A DNA stretch of 15,313 bases from a bacterium HR36 (lineage in GTDB: Bacteria > Planctomycetota > Planctomycetia > Gemmatales > HRBIN36), in assembly GCA_002898995.1 (NCBI GenBank), contig BEIM01000025.1, forward strand, positions 1 to 15,313. The letters are read 5' to 3'. Made by a program: the position numbers and the translations under genes. Each line of letters opens with the position of its first letter. The first letter of the stretch is position 1. This document shows positions 6,270-13,432 of this stretch, piece after piece. Under the pieces are notes generated by a model, which was not told the origin of the DNA, made no database searches, and worked only from the letters and a program-made list of their open reading frames with translations.

Positions 6270-7373
6270 ATGACCGCAGGGACAGCTGTGATGATCCTGA
6301 CGATTGCGGCGATTGTGCTGGTGACTTTCGTCGCACTGTCGGCGATATTCTTTATCTGGCTGGAGCGAAAGGTCGCGGGGCGCATTCAGGACCGTCTCGG
6401 GCCAACGCGTGCAGGCGGAAAGTTTGGCTGGCTGCAAACCATCGCAGACGGCATCAAACTGCTCGCGAAAGAGGACATCATCCCGGCCAACGCCGATCAA
6501 TTTCTATTTCGGTTGGGGCCGTATCTGGCCTTTACTGGCTCGTTCCTGGCATATTTGGCGTTGCCCTTTAGCAGGGACGTAGTCGCCTTGCAGATGAATA
6601 TCGCCCTATTCTTCATGCTGGCGGTGATGGCCACCGAAGTCTTTGGCGTGATTCTCGCAGGGTATGGCTCGGGAAGTAAGTGGGCGTTGTTTGGCGGGAT
6701 GCGGGAGGCGGCTCAGGTCGTTAGTTACGAAGTGCCCATGGCTCTTTGTGTGTTGATTCCCGTCTTGGTCGCCGGCACGCTCAATCTCAATGTGATTTCC
6801 CAGCAGCAGGCGGGATTGTTCTGGAACTGGTATCTTTTCCACGACCCGTTCACGTTCCTGGCCTTCTGGACATATTTCACCTGCGCCACCGCCAGCTGTA
6901 AGCGTGCACCTTTCGATCTAGCCGAAGCCGAAAGCGAACTGGTAGCCGGTTTCCACACGGAGTATAGCGGGCTTCGCTGGTCCTTCTTTTTCATGGCGGA
7001 GTATGGTTCGATGTTTGCTGTCAGCGGCATCGCCACCACATTGTTTCTGGGCGGCTGGCATACGGGCTTGGTGCCTGCGGCCGTCAGCGATTGGATGTAC
7101 GAGAACCTGTGGGTGCTTTACGTCCTCGTCAGCGTTGCTGTTTTTATTGCCAAGTGCTGGATTCTGGTGTTCGTCATGATGTGGGTGCGCTGGACGCTGC
7201 CTCGGTTGCGGATCGATCAGGTGATGACCACGTGTTTGAAATATCTGCTGCCGATTGCTTGCACCTTGCTTCTGGGTGCCAGCTTGTTGCCCTTGGTCTG
7301 GCACAGTCTCTTACCTGGCTGGGTTAAACTGCCTTTCCGCAACCCACCCGCTTTCCCGGCGGCACCTCGCTAA
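6270..7373 (+). CDS. nuoH: NADH-quinone oxidoreductase subunit H
   Basis: NuoH is the membrane subunit of respiratory complex I that holds the quinone-access channel and links the peripheral arm to the proton-pumping subunits. The 367-residue protein is almost entirely hydrophobic helices and carries the family signatures: FIWLERKVAGRIQDRLGP (28-45), DGIKLLAKEDI (60-70), GMREAAQVVSYEVP (143-156) and RAPFDLAEAESELVAGF (212-228) followed by HTEYSG. These acidic and arginine-rich cytoplasmic loops surround the quinone site. It is slightly longer than E. coli NuoH (325 residues), mainly from the tail after the last helix. It is the first gene of the nuo cluster here; 14 bases separate its stop from the following mini-ORF. 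The expected partner nuoI does not come next. Confidence 0.97.
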   Translation: MTAGTAVMILTIAAIVLVTFVALSAIFFIWLERKVAGRIQDRLGPTRAGGKFGWLQTIADGIKLLAKEDIIPANADQFLFRLGPYLAFTGSFLAYLALPFSRDVVALQMNIALFFMLAVMATEVFGVILAGYGSGSKWALFGGMREAAQVVSYEVPMALCVLIPVLVAGTLNLNVISQQQAGLFWNWYLFHDPFTFLAFWTYFTCATASCKRAPFDLAEAESELVAGFHTEYSGLRWSFFFMAEYGSMFAVSGIATTLFLGGWHTGLVPAAVSDWMYENLWVLYVLVSVAVFIAKCWILVFVMMWVRWTLPRLRIDQVMTTCLKYLLPIACTLLLGASLLPLVWHSLLPGWVKLPFRNPPAFPAAPR

Positions 7374-7386
7374 AGGGAGTGCGGCG

Positions 7387-7437
7387 ATGACGCAAAACCT
7401 TTCGAGCTGCTCCCTATTGGAGTTTATCACGCTATGA
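7387..7437 (+). CDS. 16-residue mini-ORF upstream of and overlapping nuoJ
   Basis: ATG at 7387 is preceded by AAGGGAG (7373-7379) at a 7-base spacing, the best ribosome binding site near here. It reads MTQNLSSCSLLEFITL and stops at TGA 7435-7437, overlapping the nuoJ ATG as ATGA. It occupies the place where nuoI normally lies but shows none of the NuoI CxxCxxC ferredoxin motifs. The likely role, if any, is to deliver ribosomes to nuoJ, whose own site (GGAG 11 bases upstream) is poorly placed. It could also be chance. Confidence 0.4.
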   Translation: MTQNLSSCSLLEFITL

Positions 7438-8078
7438 GCCTGGGCGACATCTTATTCTGGATCGTCGGGCTGATGACAGCCCTCTGTGCAGTGATGGTGG
7501 TAGTAACGCAGCACATTGTTCGCTGCGCCATCTGGCTATTATTTACGCTGGCTGGAACAGCAGGACTGTTTTTCCTATTGGGGCTGGATTTCTTAGGAGC
7601 AACGCAATTGTTCGTTTACGTGGGCGGCACACTGGTCCTCGTGATATTTGGCGTTATGCTCACTGCGACAGGCCCATTTATCCAACTGCGGGCCGGTGCC
7701 GGCGAATGGGCGATAGCCATCATTGTCGGGCTCTTGCTTTATGGCCTGATTGCCGTCAGCTGGATGTTTGCAGATTGGTCGAAGCTGCCCGAAGCCGCCT
7801 TACCGGATGACCCCAAGCAGATGTACCACACGGAACAACTGGGACGCGGTTTGCTGGGCGACACTTCGGTACAGCCTGTCTCCGCATTGCCTGGGGTACC
7901 AGGAAAGCCACGGGCTGCCGAGAAGCAAACGGGCAAACTCCAGCCGCCACCCAGTCGGCAGGCATCCGCGTATTTGCTGCCTTTTGAAATTGTTTCGGTG
8001 CATTTGCTGGTGGTGCTCATTGGAGCTGCCTACCTCGCGCGAGCGAAGCGCAAGCGCGTAGTGGCGGCTTCGCAATGA
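7434..8078 (+). CDS. nuoJ: NADH-quinone oxidoreductase subunit J
   Basis: NuoJ is a small membrane subunit of complex I (ND6 counterpart) that connects the quinone module to the antiporter-like subunits. In the 214-residue protein the conserved third-helix motif LDFLGATQLFVYVGG (51-65) is clear, with the following TLVLVIFGVML, and four to five hydrophobic helices lie between 5 and 113 plus a final one at 180-202 (LPFEIVSVHLL). A hydrophilic linker of about 65 residues (115-178), rich in Pro, Lys and Gln, separates the last two helices and makes the protein longer than E. coli NuoJ (184). The tail is basic (RAKRKR). The start overlaps the mini-ORF stop, and the TGA stop overlaps an ATG that could tempt an upstream nuoK start. 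Confidence 0.95.
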   Translation: MSLGDILFWIVGLMTALCAVMVVVTQHIVRCAIWLLFTLAGTAGLFFLLGLDFLGATQLFVYVGGTLVLVIFGVMLTATGPFIQLRAGAGEWAIAIIVGLLLYGLIAVSWMFADWSKLPEAALPDDPKQMYHTEQLGRGLLGDTSVQPVSALPGVPGKPRAAEKQTGKLQPPPSRQASAYLLPFEIVSVHLLVVLIGAAYLARAKRKRVVAASQ

Positions 8079-8113
8079 GAGCGGAGATTGCAGACAGACT
8101 TAAGGAGTGGATC

Positions 8114-8428
8114 ATGGCCAGCGTCGGCTTGACACAGTATCTGCTGATTGGTGCCGTGCTGTTTGTGTGTGGGGTGGTGTGCATGGCCATTAAACGCAAT
8201 GCGATTGGCGTACTGATGGGTGTGGAACTGGTGCTCAACGGCGCCAGCGTCAATTTCGCTGCGTTCGCCCGCTTCCATGAGGCGTTTCGTGTCGAAGGGC
8301 AAGTTTTCGCTCTGTTTACCATTGTGCTGGCGGCAGCGGAGGCGGCTATTGCCTTAGCCATCGTTCTCAATTTTTACAACAACTACCTCACCGTGGACGT
8401 GGACAGTGCCGAGGAACTGAAGGGGTAA
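8114..8428 (+). CDS. nuoK: NADH-quinone oxidoreductase subunit K
   Basis: NuoK (ND4L counterpart) is a three-helix complex I subunit carrying two buried glutamates essential for proton movement. The 104-residue protein has them at E38 (GVELVLNGASVNF) and E76 (AAAEAAIALAI), matching E36 and E72 of E. coli. I start at ATG 8114 because AAGGAG lies at 8102-8107, 6 bases upstream, and MASVGLTQYL matches the usual N terminus; an in-frame ATG at 8075, overlapping the nuoJ stop as ATGA, would add 13 hydrophilic residues. The C-terminal extension DVDSAEELKG is acidic. The stop is 6 bases before nuoL. Confidence 0.95.
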   Translation: MASVGLTQYLLIGAVLFVCGVVCMAIKRNAIGVLMGVELVLNGASVNFAAFARFHEAFRVEGQVFALFTIVLAAAEAAIALAIVLNFYNNYLTVDVDSAEELKG

Positions 8429-8434
8429 CGCGCG

Positions 8435-10996
8435 ATGCTCGAGAATCCCGGCTGGCTCTTTGTGGCAGCGACACTCCTGCCGCTAATTTCCTTTATCCTG
8501 TTGCTGATCGGCGGCAAACATTGGGGGCGAGTTGCAGGCTGGATCGCCACAGCCGCGATTGGCGGCGCGTTTATCCTCAGCGCTATCGGCGCTGCCTACT
8601 ACTTACCGCATAGCGGTCTGTTTGGACACTCGCATTCCAGCGAGGCCAAACCGGCGTCTCAGGAAGAACATAGAGGTGCGTCTCATACCCACGGAGCGCG
8701 GCGCGAACATAACCATGGTCACGAGTACAGCTCTTTGCTCGAGCGCGACCCTGCCGAACCCCCGTGGCAAGGCGGCTTGGTCTGGGCGCAGACGAGCTCT
8801 GGCGAGTCTGGCCAGGCTACTGCGTTACGATTGGGGTTCTATGTGGATGGCCTGACCGTGATCATGTTCCTCATGATTACTCTGGTGGCCACGCTCATTC
8901 ACATTTTTTCGACTGGCTACATGGCTGAGGAGCTCCAACCCCAGGTGGAAGATCACCAGGCATACGCCGTGCGGGCCGGTCGCTATCCGCGGTTCTTTAC
9001 CTACATGTCCCTATTCTGTTTCTCCATGCTCAATTTGGTGCTGGCCGACAACCTGTTCCAAATCTTCATCAGCTGGGAATTGGTGGGCATTTGTTCGTAT
9101 TTGTTGATCGGCTATTATTACGAACGCTCAAGTGCTTCGAACGCTGCGAATAAGGCGTTTATCACCAACCGCGTGGGCGATGCTGGCTTCATCATTGGTT
9201 CGGCTATATTGTGGACATATTGCGGTACGCTTACTTTGCCCGACACGGTGCGTTTGCAGCGCAATGCCAAAGGGGAAATGGTGCGCGAACTGGAGCCTGG
9301 GCTTTTCAGCCGACTTCGCATGCCGAACAAGGATACGCATGGTGATCCCTTACCTGGCCAACTTGACAAATACTTCGGCAATTTCGTCCGCGTCGCGCCG
9401 ATAAAGCCAGCTGCCGAAGTTGCCGATACGCGCTATCGCTTGGCCGAAAACGGTGGTTGGGTTTTGGTGTTCGGCGGGCATTTTCACGGCGAGGATTTGA
9501 CGGAGGAGACAGCTATCGCTGCCAGCTCCGCGCCAACTAACATGGGTTTGAGCGTCATGCCGTATTGGGCGCTGGTGCTAGCAGGGATTGGCGTGTTTCT
9601 GGGATGTGTTGGCAAATCCGCGCAGTTTCCGTTGCATGTCTGGCTACCCGACGCGATGGAGGGGCCCACACCGGTCAGTGCCTTGATCCATGCCGCTACG
9701 ATGGTGGCCGCTGGCGTTTACCTCGTAGGCCGTGCATTTCCGCTTTTTGCGCCCGAAGTCTTGCTAGTCATCGCTTACACCGGGGCGGTGACCCTGTTTA
9801 TCGCCGCCAGCATTGCTTTGGTGCAAACCGACATCAAGCGGGTGCTCGCTTACTCAACCGTGAGCCAGCTCGGGTTCATGATGCTGGCGCTGGGGGTGGG
9901 CGGATGGATTGCAGGCTTGTTCCATCTTCTGACCCACGCCTTTTTCAAAGCGTTGCTGTTTTTGGGTTCGGGAAGTGTCATTCACGGCTGCCATCACGAG
10001 CAGGACATGATGAAGATGGGCGGCTTGTACGAGAAAATGAAAATCACCGCCGTGACCATGCTTGCGGGCGTGTTGGCTATTGCAGGCGCGCCGTTGTTCA
10101 GCGGTTGGTACAGCAAAGACGCGATTATGGTGAGTGCTCTTGCTTTCGTCGTCCACCATCCGCAACATATCCTGCTGTTCCTATTGCCGCTGATTACGGT
10201 GGCCATGACCGCGTTTTACATGTTCCGTCTGTGGTACCTGACTTTCACGGGTAAGCCCCGCGATGAACACGTTTACGAACATGCTCACGAATCACCCTGG
10301 GTGATGACATTACCTCTGATTGTGCTGGCCTTGTTCAGCGTGGTAGTGGCGTGGGGTTGGCCGCCTTGGGATCCGCACGCCAGCGCCCTGGAACATTACC
10401 TTGACCATGAAATGCCCATTTACCTCCATCCTGACGCCGACAACCCTTTGCAGGATGCCTACTTGGCCCCTGTGCGCAAGTACGCGGAGCAACCCGAAGC
10501 CTTTCCGGAAATTCAACTGCCCGATCCCCACACGCTCGCAGGCCTGCTGGCGTTGCTTTCGGCCGGCATTGGCTTCCTCCTGGCAACGACCGTGTACTAT
10601 TGGGGCTATCTCGATCCCGAGGCGACCCAGCAACAATTCGCTCGCGTGTACACGTTCCTGTGGGAGAAATGGCACTTCGATGCGGTGTATCGCTGGATCG
10701 CAGTACGACCGGCGATGGTCTTGGCGCGCATCTGCCGGTGGTTCGACTTGTATGTAATTGACGGCCTGGTAGACGGCAGCGCGCGTGCTACCGTCAAAAT
10801 CTCCCAGTGGGACGGTAAATTCGACCTCGGCATTATTGATGGACTGGTCAACCTCACCGCAGATATCATCTACGCCGTCGCGGCCTGGCTCCGCCACGTC
10901 CAAACCGGACTGCTCCGCAACTATGTGCTCTTTTTGGCGCTGGCAGCGGTCGGCATCTTTGCGCTAGTCTCTTACATTTTGGCCCTGGTGGGATAA
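8435..10996 (+). CDS. nuoL: NADH-quinone oxidoreductase subunit L, with a His-rich loop
   Basis: NuoL (ND5 counterpart) is the distal antiporter-like proton pump of complex I, with a long lateral helix along the membrane arm. The 853-residue protein keeps the pump residues: E215 in SWELVGICSYLLIGYYY, K394 in GKSAQFPLHVWLPDAMEGPTPVSALIHAATM, and K505 in HAFFKALLFLGSGS followed by HEQDMMKMGGL. It is about 240 residues longer than E. coli NuoL (613). Extra material is visible in the first extramembrane loop (about 59-130, with nine His between 59 and 96), in a charged soluble stretch at about 266-375 (before PYWALVLAG), and in the C-terminal third, where the region around 640-705 is hydrophilic. 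The C-terminal part (725-853) carries the lateral-helix region and final helix. AAGGGG lies 8-9 bases before the start. Cotranscribed with nuoK. Confidence 0.96.
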   Translation: MLENPGWLFVAATLLPLISFILLLIGGKHWGRVAGWIATAAIGGAFILSAIGAAYYLPHSGLFGHSHSSEAKPASQEEHRGASHTHGARREHNHGHEYSSLLERDPAEPPWQGGLVWAQTSSGESGQATALRLGFYVDGLTVIMFLMITLVATLIHIFSTGYMAEELQPQVEDHQAYAVRAGRYPRFFTYMSLFCFSMLNLVLADNLFQIFISWELVGICSYLLIGYYYERSSASNAANKAFITNRVGDAGFIIGSAILWTYCGTLTLPDTVRLQRNAKGEMVRELEPGLFSRLRMPNKDTHGDPLPGQLDKYFGNFVRVAPIKPAAEVADTRYRLAENGGWVLVFGGHFHGEDLTEETAIAASSAPTNMGLSVMPYWALVLAGIGVFLGCVGKSAQFPLHVWLPDAMEGPTPVSALIHAATMVAAGVYLVGRAFPLFAPEVLLVIAYTGAVTLFIAASIALVQTDIKRVLAYSTVSQLGFMMLALGVGGWIAGLFHLLTHAFFKALLFLGSGSVIHGCHHEQDMMKMGGLYEKMKITAVTMLAGVLAIAGAPLFSGWYSKDAIMVSALAFVVHHPQHILLFLLPLITVAMTAFYMFRLWYLTFTGKPRDEHVYEHAHESPWVMTLPLIVLALFSVVVAWGWPPWDPHASALEHYLDHEMPIYLHPDADNPLQDAYLAPVRKYAEQPEAFPEIQLPDPHTLAGLLALLSAGIGFLLATTVYYWGYLDPEATQQQFARVYTFLWEKWHFDAVYRWIAVRPAMVLARICRWFDLYVIDGLVDGSARATVKISQWDGKFDLGIIDGLVNLTADIIYAVAAWLRHVQTGLLRNYVLFLALAAVGIFALVSYILALVG

Positions 10997-11159
10997 CCCC
11001 GCCGGCCACCTGCTTTGTGCATACGCTTTGGTGCTGCGGATGCGCATGACTTCGGTCGGCTTCACAAATCCCCATCCAGAAAGATTCGCTTCTTCCAGGC
11101 AACCCTGGCCATCGCAAAGGATTTCAGTCCTCCGCTCCACGCAGTGAGAAAGGAACGCC
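10997..11159 (+). other. Spacer between nuoL and nuoM
   Basis: This 163-base gap is large for a nuo operon whose other junctions overlap or are under 40 bases. I see no gene: the only rightward reading frame of any length runs out of register into nuoM. A small hairpin, CCAGG-CAAC-CCTGG, lies at 11095-11108, and AAAGGA at 11149-11154 is the nuoM ribosome binding site. A processing or secondary promoter site is possible but not shown. Confidence 0.4.
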
Positions 11160-13061
11160 ATGCCCTACGACACCTTCCGCTATTTCGAATACGACCTGTG
11201 GCTGATGAGCGGGATTATCTTTGTCCCCTCGCTCTTCGCTCTCCTATTGCTCTTTATCCCCAAAGGGCAGAAAAACTGGATGCGCATCACCGCTCTGGCG
11301 GGCACGGTGATCACGTTGTTGCTCAGCGTCTTCTTACTGGTGGACTGGTACCAGCTCCTCGACACGTACCGCCTCACGGATCAAACGGGGCATACACTAG
11401 CGGCGCGGGCGGACATCGCCAGAATCCGGGAATCGGCACGCGGCCATCTCGACACGGATTTGGTAGCGCGCCGACCCTGGATCGCCCGATTCAACATTGA
11501 GTACTTCCTGGGAGCAGACGGCATCAGCGTGCCCCTGGTGGTCTTGACGGCGCTGATTTGCGTTTTGGCTATAGGCGCCAGTTGGAACATTGAAAATGCA
11601 GTGCGCGGCTATCTGATTCTATTCCTCATCTTGGAAACGGGAATGATGGGCACTTTTTTGGCGTTGGACTTTTTCCTCTTTTACGTGTTCTGGGAGGTAA
11701 TGCTGCTGCCCATGTATTTTCTGATCGGGCTGTGGGGTGGGCCGCGCCGGGAATATGCCGCCATCAAGTTTTTCCTGTTCACGTTGTTGGGAAGCGTGTT
11801 GATCCTCATCGCCATGATCGCTTTTTACTTTGCTGATCTGACCCCGTTGCGGGATTGGCTGGAGCAACGGGCACAGCAGACCCCAAGCGAGGAGTTGCGC
11901 CGTGAAGCCCAGGCACTCGAGCAAGCTGTCCGTCAGCGCCACGGCTCTGGCGAAACCGCGCTGCACACCTTCGATATTTTGCTGCTGCACAAAGTCGGGC
12001 GCGAATCGGCACGCCTGGAATGGGATTATCAGCAAGCCGAGCGGCAATACGAAGAGGTGTTAGCCAGCCGGGATTCCCAGCGCATCGAGCAAGCCCGTCA
12101 ACACCGCACCACCATCGCCCAACTCAAAGAACGTCACCAGATTTTCTCGCCGACTTTCCAGTTCATTATGTTCGTGTTGCTGTTTATCGGCTTCGCCATC
12201 AAGCTGCCGATGGTGCCCTTCCACACTTGGTTACCTGATGCCCACGTCGAGGCGCCGACGCCGATCAGTATGATCCTGGCAGGTATTTTGCTCAAGATGG
12301 GCGGTTATGGGTTTCTGCGGATCGCCTATCCTATTTGCCCGTGGGCCGCGTACGCGCTGGCCTGGTGGATTGCACTGTTCGGCGTGATTAGTATCGTGTA
12401 CGGCGCATTCGCCGCGATGGCCCAGACCGATTTCAAAAAACTCGTCGCCTATAGCTCTATTAGCCACATGGGGTACGTGCAACTCGGGATCGCTATCTGG
12501 ACAAGCATGGAGCGGTCGCAATTCTGGAACTGGGGAATAAATGGGGCGATGTTTCAGATGCTGGCGCACGGGCTGAGTTCGCCGGGAATGTTTTTCATGG
12601 TTGGTGTGATTTACGACCGCTTGCACCACCGCGATTTGCATCGCATGGGGGGCCTAGCCAACGCCATGCCTTTGTACACGGGACTTAGTGTGATCATCTT
12701 TTTCGCAGCCATGGGGCTGCCAGGCCTGTGCGGTTTTCCTGGCGAATTCTTCACTGTTTTGGGCACTTGGAATTTTACTCCACCAGGAAGCGAATGGGCG
12801 GGCAAAATCTTTGCCATTCTGGCAGCGGCTACCGTGATCATCACCGCAGGCTACATTTTGTGGACATTGCAGCGCGTTTATCTCGGCCATCGCCCACCCA
12901 GTCCCGATTTGCCCGAGATCACTTTCCGCGAATTCTTGTGCGCACTGCCGATCGTCGTTCTGGCTATACTCCTGGGGGTCTGGCCACGAGCCGTACTCGA
13001 TTGGGTTGAACCCAGTCTCGCTGCCTTACTCCGCGACCTCGCCAGCACCCATGGCTGGTAA
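11160..13061 (+). CDS. nuoM: NADH-quinone oxidoreductase subunit M, with a charged insertion
   Basis: NuoM (ND4 counterpart) is the second antiporter-like proton pump of complex I. In the 633-residue protein the key residues align: E179 in FYVFWEVMLLPMY (E144 in E. coli), K348 in FAIKLPMVPFHTWLPDAHVEAPTP (K234), K379 in GILLKMGGYG (K265) and E529 in GFPGEFF (E407). Between FYFADL (ending about 227) and TFQFIMFV (starting about 331) sits a charged, Gln/Glu/Arg-rich stretch of about 100 residues with coiled-coil character, absent from the 509-residue E. coli protein; a shorter hydrophilic loop is at 70-110. AAAGGA lies 5 bases before the ATG. No nuoN follows: the next 371 bases hold no clear gene. 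Confidence 0.96.
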   Translation: MPYDTFRYFEYDLWLMSGIIFVPSLFALLLLFIPKGQKNWMRITALAGTVITLLLSVFLLVDWYQLLDTYRLTDQTGHTLAARADIARIRESARGHLDTDLVARRPWIARFNIEYFLGADGISVPLVVLTALICVLAIGASWNIENAVRGYLILFLILETGMMGTFLALDFFLFYVFWEVMLLPMYFLIGLWGGPRREYAAIKFFLFTLLGSVLILIAMIAFYFADLTPLRDWLEQRAQQTPSEELRREAQALEQAVRQRHGSGETALHTFDILLLHKVGRESARLEWDYQQAERQYEEVLASRDSQRIEQARQHRTTIAQLKERHQIFSPTFQFIMFVLLFIGFAIKLPMVPFHTWLPDAHVEAPTPISMILAGILLKMGGYGFLRIAYPICPWAAYALAWWIALFGVISIVYGAFAAMAQTDFKKLVAYSSISHMGYVQLGIAIWTSMERSQFWNWGINGAMFQMLAHGLSSPGMFFMVGVIYDRLHHRDLHRMGGLANAMPLYTGLSVIIFFAAMGLPGLCGFPGEFFTVLGTWNFTPPGSEWAGKIFAILAAATVIITAGYILWTLQRVYLGHRPPSPDLPEITFREFLCALPIVVLAILLGVWPRAVLDWVEPSLAALLRDLASTHGW

Positions 13062-13432
13062 AAGTAGGCCCTTTCCTAGCCAGAGCGGTCACGGCGCTGC
13101 TTGGCCTAGGCGTGCATGCCGCCGCAACGTTTCTGCTAACATCGTCTCCGTCGCTCGCGCTAGGCGAAAACGATTTTGACTTGCACGTGGCAAGATAGCC
13201 CGCTAAGGTACGAGCATTGGCCGCGAGTAAGCCTGGAAAACAATGTGTATCGTTGGCACACAGGGAGCAGCTGACGTGAGCCAAGCGTCGGGATCGAAGA
13301 GGGCACAGTGCTGCGCCAACGCTATTCGCCTGCCGAATCTCGGGCACATAGCACCTCTTCTGGCCGCCTATTGAACCTACGGATGGTTGAAGAAAGCTCG
13401 TGTTGCTTAGGGCTGACCAGTGACCCGAAGGG
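13062..13432. other. Non-coding gap between nuoM and the convergent HEAT-repeat gene
   Basis: No convincing gene, RNA or strong terminator is visible in these 371 bases. A frame beginning about 13064 reads like a hydrophobic leader (AVTALLGLGVHAAATFLL) but has no start with a ribosome site and stops within 45 codons. A bulged stem, TGGCTGG with CCTAGCCA (13053-13082), straddles the nuoM stop and might help end the operon transcript. On the other side, TTAGGGCT occurs at 13407-13414 and again at 13433-13440 across the HEAT gene stop. The place where nuoN normally sits is therefore empty. Confidence 0.5.

Noticed and set aside
8075..8113. Longer nuoK start overlapping the nuoJ stop as ATGA
   Set aside because: The ATG at 8114 has AAGGAG at ideal spacing and yields the normal NuoK length and N terminus. 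The 13 extra residues would be hydrophilic.
11015..11500. 161-residue plus-strand frame starting in the nuoL-nuoM gap
   Set aside because: It runs out of register through well-conserved nuoM and shows no family features.
13064..13200. Hydrophobic leader-like reading after nuoM, possibly a remnant of nuoN or a small exported protein
   Set aside because: No start codon with a ribosome site, it stops within about 45 codons, and no NuoN motif can be recognised.
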